DNA of 50,338 bases. It comes from an uncultured Oscillospiraceae bacterium. GTDB lineage: Bacteria > Bacillota > Clostridia > Oscillospirales > Ruminococcaceae. Positions 34,567 to 42,460 of this stretch are shown here, one piece after another. The notes beneath the pieces were generated by a model, which saw only the letters and a program-made list of their open reading frames with translations, did no database searches and was not told the DNA's origin. The position numbers and the translations under genes were made by a program. Within the stretch, counting starts at the first letter, position 1; the number at the start of each line of letters is the position of its first letter. The stretch is from the NCBI GenBank assembly GCA_934488695.1, contig CAKSSH010000005.1, positions 1-50,338 on the forward strand. Direction: 5' to 3'.

Positions 34567-34842
34567 TTAAAAAAACCGTTTTTTTCGACGGGGCGGCGGC
34601 TTACAGCCACAGGTTTTTTTAACCAAAATCGTATCCTCGCCGATAAGCTCAATATCCTCCCAGCGAATTAACAGGTCGTCCTCACGACCAAACAGTCCGA
34701 AAAAACGGAGCCTGCCGAAGATGACAATCGTACAGACCTTTTGCTCTCGAACCTCTATTTCCACATCACCGACGCGTCCCAGACACTGCCCGCTGTCGAG
34801 ACTGATAACATCCTTTTCCATAAGCTCACACAAACGGATCAC
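34567..34842 (-). CDS. ymxH: YlmC/YmxH family sporulation protein (PRC barrel)
   Basis: 91 residues from GTG 34840-34842, with AAGGGGAGAGG upstream. A PRC-barrel-like fold: LCELMEKDVISLDSGQCLGRVGDVEIEV, then FGRLRFFGLFGREDD and IRWEDIELIGEDTILV. The Lys/Arg-rich CGCKPPPRRKKRF tail is typical of YmxH. Members are conserved in spore-formers and expressed in sporulation, but exact function is unknown. First gene of a run with the M23 and M50 genes. Confidence 0.88.
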   Translation of the reverse strand: MIRLCELMEKDVISLDSGQCLGRVGDVEIEVREQKVCTIVIFGRLRFFGLFGREDDLLIRWEDIELIGEDTILVKKTCGCKPPPRRKKRFF

Positions 34843-34863
34843 GCGCCTCTCCCCTTTCTTTGT

Positions 34864-34893
34864 ATTTTATGCAGAGACGAAAAATAAATATGA
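34864..34893 (-). promoter_or_regulatory. SigE-like promoter of ymxH-spoIVF-like operon
   Basis: Minus-strand TCATATT (34887-34893), a 15-base spacer and CATAAAAT (34864-34871). The SigE consensus is roughly KMATATT-N14/15-CATACAHT; only one -10 base differs. No sigma-A -35 is obvious at this place. This fits the mother-cell regulon that controls spoIVF in Bacillus. Confidence 0.55.
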
Positions 34894-34902
34894 ATGAAAA
34901 GC

Positions 34903-34931
34903 TTGAAAAAAGCCCCATTTTGTGATAAAAT
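34903..34931 (+). promoter_or_regulatory. Promoter of the DUF4430 lipoprotein gene
   Basis: TTGAAA (34903-34908), 17-base spacer, TAAAAT (34926-34931). It lies back to back with the SigE-like promoter. The leader of about 50 bases holds one short hairpin (GACGC with GCGTC) and is too short for a cobalamin riboswitch. Confidence 0.75.
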
Positions 34932-34990
34932 AGAAAAAATTCGACGCAAAAAATATTGCAAAAAGCGTCGTTCTATGAGGAGGATTTTTC

Positions 34991-35461
34991 ATGAAAACCA
35001 ATAAACATAATTTACTGCGTTACGTGTCCGTCTTGCTTCTTTGCCTAAGCGTCTTTTCGTTTGCTGCCTGCAACAAAAAGAGTGCGGAATCCTCCTCACT
35101 GCCTCAAAGCACAGCTGCCGCAGCGTCTCTTTGGGATAGTGCTGTTTATACTGCCGACAAAACCTTTGGAGACGGCAAAAAAACCTTGAAGGTTACCGTG
35201 AAAGCGGATGACAAGTCCGTCACCTTTACATTAAAAACCGACGCCGAAACAGTCGGTGAGGCACTGCTTGCAGAAAACCTAATTGCGGGCGATCAAAGCA
35301 GCTACGGTCTTTACGTAAAAGTCGTCAACGGTATCCGCGCCGATTATGATACCGACAAGGCGTACTGGGCATTTTTCCAAAATGGCGCCTATATGAACAC
35401 CGGGGTGGACGCAACTAAATTTGCCGACGGTGATGCTTATGAGTTGGTTTACACAAAATAA
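34991..35461 (+). CDS. DUF4430-domain lipoprotein
   Basis: 156 residues. A lipoprotein signal peptide (about 9-26, LLLCLSVFSFAAC) ends in a cysteine at 27, although Phe at -3 is unusual for a lipobox. The remainder has one DUF4430 domain (about 63-155: VTVKADDKSVTFTLKTDAETVGEALLAENLI then YGLYVKVVNGI and YWAFFQNGAYMNTGVDATKFADGDAYELVY). DUF4430 is the fold of the cobalamin-capping domain of transcobalamin and intrinsic factor. It overlaps the next gene by 23 bases. Ligand unknown; a vitamin or corrinoid is plausible but unproven. Confidence 0.85.
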   Translation: MKTNKHNLLRYVSVLLLCLSVFSFAACNKKSAESSSLPQSTAAAASLWDSAVYTADKTFGDGKKTLKVTVKADDKSVTFTLKTDAETVGEALLAENLIAGDQSSYGLYVKVVNGIRADYDTDKAYWAFFQNGAYMNTGVDATKFADGDAYELVYTK

Positions 35462-35969
35462 GCTGACCCTGTTTGAACTTGCACTGTTCCCGATGTACGG
35501 AGCGCTGATGTACGCCTCTAAAATACTGATGGAGGTTTTTCCGAATGTACATCTGATTGCAATGTTCACGGTGCTGCTGACGGTGGTATATCGCAAAAAA
35601 GCGCTGATTCCTGTCCTGGTTTTTGTGTTTCTGACCGGATTGTTTTCCGGATTTTCCCTTTGGTGGGTCCCCTACCTATACCTCTGGCCGCTGCTTTGGG
35701 CTGCTGCCCTGCTGATTCCGCAAAACATTTCCAAAAAGGCTGCTTTTTTTCTTTACCCATCGCTGTGTGCATTGCATGGATTTCTGTACGGCAGTCTTTA
35801 TGCGCCTTTTCAAGCGCTGGCATTCGGGCTGACGCTGCCTCAAATGTTTGCCTGGATTGTCGCCGGTCTGCCGTGGGACGTGCTGCACGGTATTTCCAAC
35901 TTTGCTCTCGGGTTTCTTGTTTTGCCGCTGTCAAAGGTAATACAGCGGGTTGAAGGCCTCCGTTCGTAA
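35439..35969 (+). CDS. ECF transporter S-component-like membrane protein
   Basis: 176 residues, start set at ATG 35439-35441 with weak GGTGAT upstream; ATG 35433 is an alternative. Six hydrophobic segments, an ALFPMYGALMYASKILMEVFPNVHLIAMF N-terminus split over two helices and a GFLYGSLYAPF motif near residue 115 resemble the substrate-binding S subunit of energy-coupling-factor transporters. It is translationally coupled to the DUF4430 lipoprotein, so the pair could be an uptake system: the lipoprotein captures the ligand and the S subunit moves it with a shared EcfAT module coded elsewhere. Specificity is not readable. Confidence 0.7.
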   Translation: MSWFTQNKLTLFELALFPMYGALMYASKILMEVFPNVHLIAMFTVLLTVVYRKKALIPVLVFVFLTGLFSGFSLWWVPYLYLWPLLWAAALLIPQNISKKAAFFLYPSLCALHGFLYGSLYAPFQALAFGLTLPQMFAWIVAGLPWDVLHGISNFALGFLVLPLSKVIQRVEGLRS

Positions 35970-36077
35970 AAGATTAATGGTCAGTGCATAAAAACGGTTT
36001 GTACTCCCGTAGGTTTGCTCGGCGCGGTCTATCACAGGCCGTAGGCAGTGTCCTCGGGGCAAACATTTTTGAGACAA
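35970..36077. other. Structured intergenic RNA candidate next to rarA
   Basis: No ORF. Pairing potential is dense: AAAAA (35990-35994) with TTTTT (36066-36070), ACGG (35994-35997) with CCGT (36007-36010), GTTTGC (36013-36018) with GCAAAC (36059-36064), and CGGTC (36025-36029) with GGCCG (36037-36041). This gives a branched rod about 100 bases long, just before a terminator. On the plus strand a weak TTGAAG at 35950-35955 could begin it. 6S RNA genes sit near rarA in other Firmicutes, so a 6S-like RNA is possible but not shown. Confidence 0.3.
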
Positions 36078-36114
36078 AAAAGGTGCAGGTCCGATATCCG
36101 GGCCTGCACCTTTT
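36078..36114. terminator. Bidirectional terminator between plus-strand S-component gene and rarA
   Basis: 15-bp stem (36078-36092 with 36100-36114, one G-U), 7-base loop, A-run on the left, TTTT on the right. Between it and rarA (36132-36180) lies an extra nested inverted repeat: TGTCAAC with GTTGACA enclosing ATCCC with GGGAT. Confidence 0.75.
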
Positions 36115-36207
36115 GACGTGCGGCTGCTGTTTGTCAACCGAATAAGCCGTTATCCCCATGCGGGATCTGCTACGTTGACACGCCTATTGTCCGACAGCTT
36201 TGCAATA

Positions 36208-37518
36208 TTATTTTTTGACGTTCTTATCCGAATTTTTCGTAGAACCCGACGCTTTTTTTATTTCATCCCAATACCGCCGAGCCGCCTGTTCATTTTTGTT
36301 TTCACCGTAATGATAGTACACCCGATCCACAAGATTATCCGGCAGATACTGCTGCGCAACATAATGATTTTCAAAATCGTGCGCATACCGGTAGCCCTGG
36401 CCGTGCTGCATTTTGGCAGCCCCGGCATAATGAGAGTCCCGCAAATGTGCCGGAACATCCATGGCCTTTCCGGATGAGACATCCTGCATAGCTGCGTCAA
36501 TCGCACAAATGACCGAATTGGATTTCGGCGCCGTTGCCAGCAAAATCACCGCCTGTGCAAGCGGCAGTCGCGCCTCAGGCAGTCCTAACTGCAAGGCGCT
36601 GTCTACGCAAGCCTTCACAATGGAAACTGCCTGTGGATAGGCAAGTCCGATGTCCTCACTGGCAGTCACCAAAAGCCGCCGACAGGCCGAGAGCAAATCT
36701 CCGGCCGTCAACAAGCGGGCCAGGTAATGCAAGCCGGCATTTTCATCCGAACCGCGAATTGACTTTTGAAAGGCCGAAAGAATATCAAAATGCTCGTCAC
36801 CATCCCGGTCATACTTCATACTGCTTCGCTGGCACAGCTCCTCCACAGATGCCAAAGAAACGCACAGCTTCCCCTCCGGGTCACTGGGGGCAGCCAGCAC
36901 CGAAAGCTCCACACAGTTCATAGCCTTTCGCACATCGCCGCCACAGTGCTGTGCAATATAAGGCACAACCCCATCCTCTGATGAAACACGCGCCGACAGG
37001 CGATCTCCGGCTTTTTGAAAAGCACGCAGCACCGCCTTTTCGACATCCGCCGGCGTCACCGGGCGAAACTCAAAAACAGTACAGCGGCTGAGCACAGCGT
37101 TATATACGTAAAAATACGGGTTTTCGGTCGTAGAGGCAATCAAGGTAATACGGCCGTTTTCAATATATTCCAACAGCGACTGCTGTTGTTTTTTATTAAG
37201 GTACTGAATTTCATCCAGATATAAAAGGACGCCATCCTGCCCGTCAAACCCGTCCAGTGACGCAATAATTTCCTTTATATCGCCGACCGAGGTGGCTGTT
37301 CCGTTGAGCTTATACAGCCGGCGCCGTGTTTTTTTGGCGATGATGGAGGCTACCGTCGTCTTCCCGACGCCGCTCGGTCCGTAAAAAATCATATTGGGAA
37401 TGGTTCCCGAATCAATAATGCGGCGCAGCGTTTTTCCTTCTCCCAGCAAATGCTGCTGACCGACCACCTCATCAAGGCTTTCCGGACGAATCGCGTCCGC
37501 CAACGGTACCTGCTGCAA
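36208..37518 (-). CDS. rarA: Replication-associated recombination protein RarA (MgsA)
   Basis: 436 residues. AAA+ clamp-loader-like ATPase: PLADAIRPESLDEVVGQQHLL at the start, Walker A YGPSGVGKTT, Walker B LLYLDEIQYLN, sensor STTENPYF and the C-terminal tetramerisation region ending DVPAHLRDSHYAGA and YPHDFENH-like YAHDFENHYVAQQYLP. It acts at stalled forks. The start TTG 37516-37518 has GTGG upstream and gives the family N-terminus. It lies 34 bases after glyA in the same direction. Confidence 0.95.
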   Translation of the reverse strand: MQQVPLADAIRPESLDEVVGQQHLLGEGKTLRRIIDSGTIPNMIFYGPSGVGKTTVASIIAKKTRRRLYKLNGTATSVGDIKEIIASLDGFDGQDGVLLYLDEIQYLNKKQQQSLLEYIENGRITLIASTTENPYFYVYNAVLSRCTVFEFRPVTPADVEKAVLRAFQKAGDRLSARVSSEDGVVPYIAQHCGGDVRKAMNCVELSVLAAPSDPEGKLCVSLASVEELCQRSSMKYDRDGDEHFDILSAFQKSIRGSDENAGLHYLARLLTAGDLLSACRRLLVTASEDIGLAYPQAVSIVKACVDSALQLGLPEARLPLAQAVILLATAPKSNSVICAIDAAMQDVSSGKAMDVPAHLRDSHYAGAAKMQHGQGYRYAHDFENHYVAQQYLPDNLVDRVYYHYGENKNEQAARRYWDEIKKASGSTKNSDKNVKK

Positions 37519-37552
37519 AGCTTTCCACCCCCTTTTTTTTCGGTCTTGAAAT

Positions 37553-38809
37553 TTACGCGTATAGAGGATACCGTTGCGTCAGTGCGCAAACAGTGTCGCG
37601 AATTTCCTCGATGTGCTGTGCAAAATCCTCTCGGGCCGCGCGATCAATACACTGTGCAATCAGATCCATATCCGCCTCCTGCATGCCGCGAGTCGTCACC
37701 GCCGGCGTTCCGATGCGCACCCCGCTTGTGACAAACGGGCTTTGCGGGTCATTGGGGATTGCATTCTTATTTAAGGTGATATACACCTCATCCAGCCGTG
37801 TTTCCAGCTCCTTGCCGGTAATTTCGCGGCTGCGAAGATCCAATAGCATTAAATGGTTGTCGGTTCCGCCCGAAACCAAGTCAAATCCGCGCGCCGTCAA
37901 CGCCGCGGCCAAAGCCTTGGCATTATTCAAAACCTGCTGCTGGTATACCTTAAACTCCGGACGGAGCGCTTCACCGAAGCAGACTGCCTTTGCCGCAATA
38001 ATATGCTCCAGCGGTCCGCCCTGCGTCCCCGGGAAAATAGCTTTATTGATTTTTGCACCGAGCTCTTCACGGCAAAGAATCATGCCGCCGCGCGGTCCGC
38101 GCAGGGTTTTATGTGTGGTTGATGTCACAACATCGGCATACGGCACCGGATTTTGATGCAGTCCGGCGGCAACCAGACCGGCAATATGCGCCATGTCCAC
38201 CATAAAATACGCGCCGACTTCATGGGCAATTGCGGCGATCCTTTCAAAGTCAATTGCCCGCGGATAGGCACTGGCGCCGGCAACAATCAGACGCGGTTTA
38301 CATTCACGCGCTTTTTCGGCAAGAGCGTCATAATCAATTTGCTGCGTATCCTCCGTGAGACCGTAAGAAACGAAGTGATAGTATTTACCGGAAAGATTCA
38401 CAGGCGAGCCGTGTGTAAGGTGACCGCCGTCTGCAAGGCTCATGCCCAGAACCGTATCCCCCGGTTCCAGAAGCGCAAAATAAACAGCCAAATTTGCCTG
38501 AGCGCCCGAGTGTGGTTGCACGTTGGCAAACTGCGCTCCAAACAGCTTTTTAGCGCGCTCGATTGCCAGCGTCTCAATTTCGTCGATATGAACGCAGCCA
38601 CCGTAATAGCGCTTGCCGCTGTAACCCTCGGCATATTTATTGGTCAGGATACTGCCCATAGCGGCCAGCACTGCCGGCGAAACAATGTTTTCTGAAGCAA
38701 TCAACTCAATATTCCGTCTTTGACGCACAAGTTCACGCTGCATCATTTCCGAAAGCGTCGGATCGCTTTCCTTTAAAAAATCGATTGAATCCAGCATTTT
38801 GCGGTACAT
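37553..38809 (-). CDS. glyA: Serine hydroxymethyltransferase
   Basis: 418 residues, normal length. [36 protein letters not shown] and the PLP lysine K234 in [14 protein letters not shown] are present. It interconverts serine and glycine with tetrahydrofolate as acceptor. GGAGGG is 5 bases before ATG. It has its own promoter and no glycine or purine riboswitch in the 30-base leader. Confidence 0.97.
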   Translation of the reverse strand: MYRKMLDSIDFLKESDPTLSEMMQRELVRQRRNIELIASENIVSPAVLAAMGSILTNKYAEGYSGKRYYGGCVHIDEIETLAIERAKKLFGAQFANVQPHSGAQANLAVYFALLEPGDTVLGMSLADGGHLTHGSPVNLSGKYYHFVSYGLTEDTQQIDYDALAEKARECKPRLIVAGASAYPRAIDFERIAAIAHEVGAYFMVDMAHIAGLVAAGLHQNPVPYADVVTSTTHKTLRGPRGGMILCREELGAKINKAIFPGTQGGPLEHIIAAKAVCFGEALRPEFKVYQQQVLNNAKALAAALTARGFDLVSGGTDNHLMLLDLRSREITGKELETRLDEVYITLNKNAIPNDPQSPFVTSGVRIGTPAVTTRGMQEADMDLIAQCIDRAAREDFAQHIEEIRDTVCALTQRYPLYA

Positions 38810-38838
38810 ACAATCCCTCCGTTTGTTCAGATGTTTTT

Positions 38839-38867
38839 ATTATACCTTTTTTGCCTGTCGGTTGCAA
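38839..38867 (-). promoter_or_regulatory. Promoter of glyA-rarA
   Basis: Minus-strand TTGCAA (38862-38867), 17-base spacer, TATAAT (38839-38844). Confidence 0.8.
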
Positions 38868-38886
38868 GATATTTTCACAAAAACTC

Positions 38887-38915
38887 TTGGCGCTTACGAC
38901 AATTTATGCTAAAAT
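38887..38915 (+). promoter_or_regulatory. Promoter of nth
   Basis: TTGGCG (38887-38892), 17-base spacer, TAAAAT (38910-38915), with TG one base upstream of the -10. Confidence 0.7.
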
Positions 38916-38945
38916 AAAAGAAACTTCACAAAAAGGAGCTTCTCC

Positions 38946-39611
38946 ATGACCCGAAAAGAGCTTGCCCTTTGCACAAATGAAGCCTTAAAGCAGCTTTACC
39001 CGGACGCCGTTTGCTCTCTGCAGGCGGATGAGCCCTATCGCCTTTTAATGGCCACCCGGTTGTCGGCGCAGTGTACCGACGCACGGGTCAATCTGGTTAC
39101 CCGAGAGCTGTTTGCCCAATATCCGACCCTTATATCCATTGCGCAGGCGGAGCTTGCCGACCTTGAGAAATGCATTCGCTCCTGCGGGCTTTATAAAACC
39201 AAGGCACGTGACCTTAAGGCTATGGCACAGCAGCTGCTGACCCGTTTTAACGGACAGGTTCCCGATACACTGGAGCAGTTGATCACCCTGCCCGGCGTCG
39301 GCCGAAAAACGGCAAATCTGATTTTGGGCGACGTCTATGGAAAACCTGCTGTTGTCGTTGATACACATTGCATCCGCATTTCCGGCCGAATCGGTCTTAC
39401 AGCACAACATGACCCCGAAAAAATCGAGATGGAATTAAAGCGACTGCTGCCACCGGAGGATTCCAGCGATTTTTGCCACCGCATTGTCCTGCACGGCCGC
39501 GCCCTTTGTACCGCACGCGCGCCGAAATGCGATCGCTGCCCGCTCAGCAGCTTTTGTAAATATGCCAAAGCACAGCAGCGCAGCGCCAAATCGCGGCAGC
39601 GGGATACCTAA
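38946..39611 (+). CDS. nth: Endonuclease III
   Basis: 221 residues. Helix-hairpin-helix LPGVGRKTANLIL near 114-126 with the catalytic Lys, then catalytic Asp in VVVDTHCIRI. The [4Fe-4S] ligands CTARAPKCDRCPLSSFC (C-x6-C-x2-C-x5-C) are complete near the C-terminus. It removes oxidised pyrimidines and nicks abasic sites. AAAGGAG lies 7 bases before ATG. One-gene unit, divergent from glyA. Confidence 0.96.
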   Translation: MTRKELALCTNEALKQLYPDAVCSLQADEPYRLLMATRLSAQCTDARVNLVTRELFAQYPTLISIAQAELADLEKCIRSCGLYKTKARDLKAMAQQLLTRFNGQVPDTLEQLITLPGVGRKTANLILGDVYGKPAVVVDTHCIRISGRIGLTAQHDPEKIEMELKRLLPPEDSSDFCHRIVLHGRALCTARAPKCDRCPLSSFCKYAKAQQRSAKSRQRDT

Positions 39612-39697
39612 GGCCGCGCGGTACAAAAAACGGCTTTACAGCCACATTGCAGCGAAAGCATTTTCCAATAAAACAAAAATGTTTTGCAACAAAAAAT

Positions 39698-39724
39698 CGG
39701 GCGCAGGGATTTTCCCTGCGCCCG
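39698..39724. terminator. Bidirectional terminator between nth and ispH-rpsA
   Basis: 12-bp perfect stem (39698-39709 with 39713-39724), TTT loop, A-run before and TCTTTTT after, so it works on both strands. Confidence 0.9.
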
Positions 39725-39730
39725 GTCTTT

Positions 39731-41797
39731 TTACTGCTCGTCTGCAGGCTGTTCTTCGGCCTGCTGCGCCTCATAAGCTTCGACAATTTCTTTTTCTTCC
39801 GCGGCTGCCTCCTGGTCCAAAAGTGCCCGGATTGACAGACTTACACGCTGATTTTCATAGTCGATGCCGATAATCTTGGCGTCGACCTCGTCTCCGATTT
39901 TCAGCACATCACTCGGCTTGTTGATCCGCTGGTTAGCGATCTGAGAGATGTGCACCAATCCGTCGATTCCGTCGATCACGGTGACAAAAGCACCGAAAGC
40001 AGGAAGCGAAACCACCTTGCCGTGAATCACATCCCCGACGTTATAGGTGTTCTTCAGAATTTCCCAAGGATTGTCCTCGGTTTTTTTATAGCCCAGCGAA
40101 ATCTTTTTCGTCTCGGGATCGAAGGCCTTAACATAAACCTCCACCACATCGCCAACCGAAACCACCTGTGCCGGATTCTTAATGCGCTTCCAGGAAAGCT
40201 CGGAAACATGAATCATACCGTCTGCGCCGCCAATATCGACAAAAGCGCCATAGCTGGTCAACGACTTCACCGTACCGGTGTAGGTGTTGCCGACAGCCAA
40301 AGTCTCGAAAAGCTTTGCAGCCTTTTCCTTGCGCTCTGCATTGGCAACCGCTTTAATAGAGCCGACAACGCGCTTTCTGCCGCGCTTGTCCTCGGTCTCC
40401 AACACCTTGAATCCAACCTTTTGATGAAGCAGGATGTTCATATCGCCGTCACGGGGAATACCGGTCTGGCTGGCAGGGATAAAAACGCGCGTTCCTTTGG
40501 CATTAACGAGCACGCCGCCGTTAATGACCTCAAAAACCACACCCTCAAGCGTTGCGTCATTTTCCTTAGCAGCCAGAATATCCTCATAGCCCTTGTAAGA
40601 ATCGATTTTCTGCTTAGAGAGCAGAACATAGCCCTCCTGGTCGTTCACCTTGGTTACCTCAAGCTCAATCTCGTCGCCAATCTTGACGGCGTCCTCCAGC
40701 CGGACAGTTCCGTTCGCGGTAAACTCATCGGCAGGTACGAAGCCAGCATGCTTGGTACCCAAATCTATTTGCAGTTCCGAAGGGTTAATGCCAACGACAA
40801 TGCCCTTCACACGCTGTCCCCTATGTACTTTTTTAAAGGTATCGTCGATTGCTTTTTCAAAATCGAACGCTCCCTCATCTCCCGCCTGCACTGCTGCGGT
40901 TTCGGCCTCATTGACTTCGGCCTCGTTTTTGTTGTTTTCCAGAATCTCAGTCATGGTATTCTGTACCTCCTTAATTATATACGACGGTGTCGAGGCGCCG
41001 GCCGTGACACCGATAGTATCTGCACAAAGGATACGCTCCGGAGGAATCTCCTCAGCGCTTTCCACATGCACCGTCGGACAGTGCTGTGCACAAACCCGAC
41101 ACAGCTTGGCAGTGTTAGAGCTGTCCTTTCCGCCGACAACGATCATCAAATCGCTTTTTTGCGAAAGCTCCTCCGCCTCTTGCTGCCTTTTATCGGTTGC
41201 AATGCATATTGTATCAAAAATGATTGAATTTGTACATAGTTTTTTGAATATTTCTTTACATTTTTTCCATTCAGACACCTGAAATGTGGTTTGTGCGACT
41301 AAAATTAGTCTTTTTTGACAATATTCCGGCCGGTTTTTCAAAAAATTTTCCAAATCGACCCGGCTGCCGAAAACATGGCTTTCCCCAGAAAAATGACCTA
41401 AAATACCCTGCACCTCCGGGTGCTGCTCGTTGCCTGCCAGAAAAAGAATCCCCTCACCATCCGACTGTTCGGACACAATACGATGAATTTTGGCAACAAA
41501 CGGGCAGGTCGCGTCGGCAAAAGCGGTGTTTTCCCGTTGTAGCTGTTCATAAACTGCCCGGCCGACACCATGAGAGCGAATCACCACTGTCTCTCCCGGC
41601 TGCGCCTGACCGGGAGACTCAATAATCCGAACCCCGCGTTTTGCAAGCCGGTCTACCATCTGACGATTGTGAATGATCGGCCCGAGCGTACAAACCTTTT
41701 TTCCCTCATCAAGCAGCTGCTCCACCAGCCGAACCGCACGGTCAACCCCGAAACAGAAACCGGCCGTTTTTGCAACCGAAATTTGCAATCTTTTCAT
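39731..41797 (-). CDS. ispH: IspH (HMBPP reductase) fused to ribosomal protein S1
   Basis: 688 residues, a natural fusion known in Clostridia. Residues 1-285 are IspH with all three Fe-S cysteines: C15 (TAGFCFGV), C98 (ATCPF) and C198 (DTICIAT). It makes IPP and DMAPP, the last step of the MEP pathway. After an acidic linker (286-315) come about four S1 domains (near 325-395, 413-480, 505-575, 590-660; each with a GxVxxxxxxGAFVD or VNAKG core) and an acidic tail. S1 binds mRNA on the 30S subunit. The stop of plsC overlaps the ATG as ATGA; GGGAGGA is 5 bases before it. Why the parts are joined is unknown. Confidence 0.95.
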   Translation of the reverse strand: MKRLQISVAKTAGFCFGVDRAVRLVEQLLDEGKKVCTLGPIIHNRQMVDRLAKRGVRIIESPGQAQPGETVVIRSHGVGRAVYEQLQRENTAFADATCPFVAKIHRIVSEQSDGEGILFLAGNEQHPEVQGILGHFSGESHVFGSRVDLENFLKNRPEYCQKRLILVAQTTFQVSEWKKCKEIFKKLCTNSIIFDTICIATDKRQQEAEELSQKSDLMIVVGGKDSSNTAKLCRVCAQHCPTVHVESAEEIPPERILCADTIGVTAGASTPSYIIKEVQNTMTEILENNKNEAEVNEAETAAVQAGDEGAFDFEKAIDDTFKKVHRGQRVKGIVVGINPSELQIDLGTKHAGFVPADEFTANGTVRLEDAVKIGDEIELEVTKVNDQEGYVLLSKQKIDSYKGYEDILAAKENDATLEGVVFEVINGGVLVNAKGTRVFIPASQTGIPRDGDMNILLHQKVGFKVLETEDKRGRKRVVGSIKAVANAERKEKAAKLFETLAVGNTYTGTVKSLTSYGAFVDIGGADGMIHVSELSWKRIKNPAQVVSVGDVVEVYVKAFDPETKKISLGYKKTEDNPWEILKNTYNVGDVIHGKVVSLPAFGAFVTVIDGIDGLVHISQIANQRINKPSDVLKIGDEVDAKIIGIDYENQRVSLSIRALLDQEAAAEEKEIVEAYEAQQAEEQPADEQ

Positions 41798-42441
41798 CGG
41801 GAATCCTCCCGATCTTCCGGCAGCGTTACCGGTTTTTCCAAGTGCCGATTCATCAGCAACACAATCTTCTCCATAATAAGGTCACCGAAACGGCGGATAT
41901 CCTCATTTCGGCTGTTTTCCTCAAGGACGACGGGGTGGTCGGTTATCGGCGGGCCGAAGCAAACCGTCACCCGACTGCGAAAGCCGAGCCTGTGCCTGTC
42001 ACAGCAAATGGCCGCGGGGATCACCGGAGCCCCGGTATCTGCGGCAATGCGTGCCGCGCCCGGCTTTCCCCGGCGCGGCTGACCGTTTTTACTCCGGGTT
42101 CCCTCCGGAAAAATCAACAGCACTTTTTTTTCGCTTAAAATATTTTCGGCATACCGGACCGCGCCGACATCTCCCCGCCCTCTCGACACCGGAAAAGCAC
42201 CGAGACTCGTAATCAGCGCACCAAACAGCTTGTTGCGAAACAGCTCTTTTTTGGCCATGAAATTCAGCCGATGTCGCCGAACACCGAGAGCAATAAGCAC
42301 CGGATCCCAAAAAGACCGATGATTGCAGCAAATAATATATCCGCCCTGCTGCGGCAGGTTTTCGACTCCGACATACCGCAGCCGAAACATGCCGTACACA
42401 ATCGGCGTTATCAGCGCACGGGCAATTCTGTAAAAAAACAT
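41794..42441 (-). CDS. plsC: 1-acyl-sn-glycerol-3-phosphate acyltransferase (PlsC type)
   Basis: 215 residues, short form. The HX4D motif is NHRSFWDP near 41-48, and FPEGTRSK is near 109-116. A hydrophobic N-terminus (about 5-20) anchors it to the membrane. It acylates lysophosphatidic acid. ATGA overlap with ispH. In many Clostridia a CMP kinase gene lies beside it; there is none here, only a 19-base gap. Confidence 0.92.
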   Translation of the reverse strand: MFFYRIARALITPIVYGMFRLRYVGVENLPQQGGYIICCNHRSFWDPVLIALGVRRHRLNFMAKKELFRNKLFGALITSLGAFPVSRGRGDVGAVRYAENILSEKKVLLIFPEGTRSKNGQPRRGKPGAARIAADTGAPVIPAAICCDRHRLGFRSRVTVCFGPPITDHPVVLEENSRNEDIRRFGDLIMEKIVLLMNRHLEKPVTLPEDREDSR

Positions 42442-42460
42442 AGCGTCTTCCTTTCAGGGC

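Noticed and set aside
34932..34990. Cobalamin riboswitch before the DUF4430 gene
   Set aside because: The leader is only about 50 bases, with one short hairpin and no B12-box-like sequence.
39950..41227. 425-codon plus-strand open frame
   Set aside because: Antisense to the well-supported ispH-rpsA gene, no domain pattern, high His/Asn/Leu content typical for a shadow frame.
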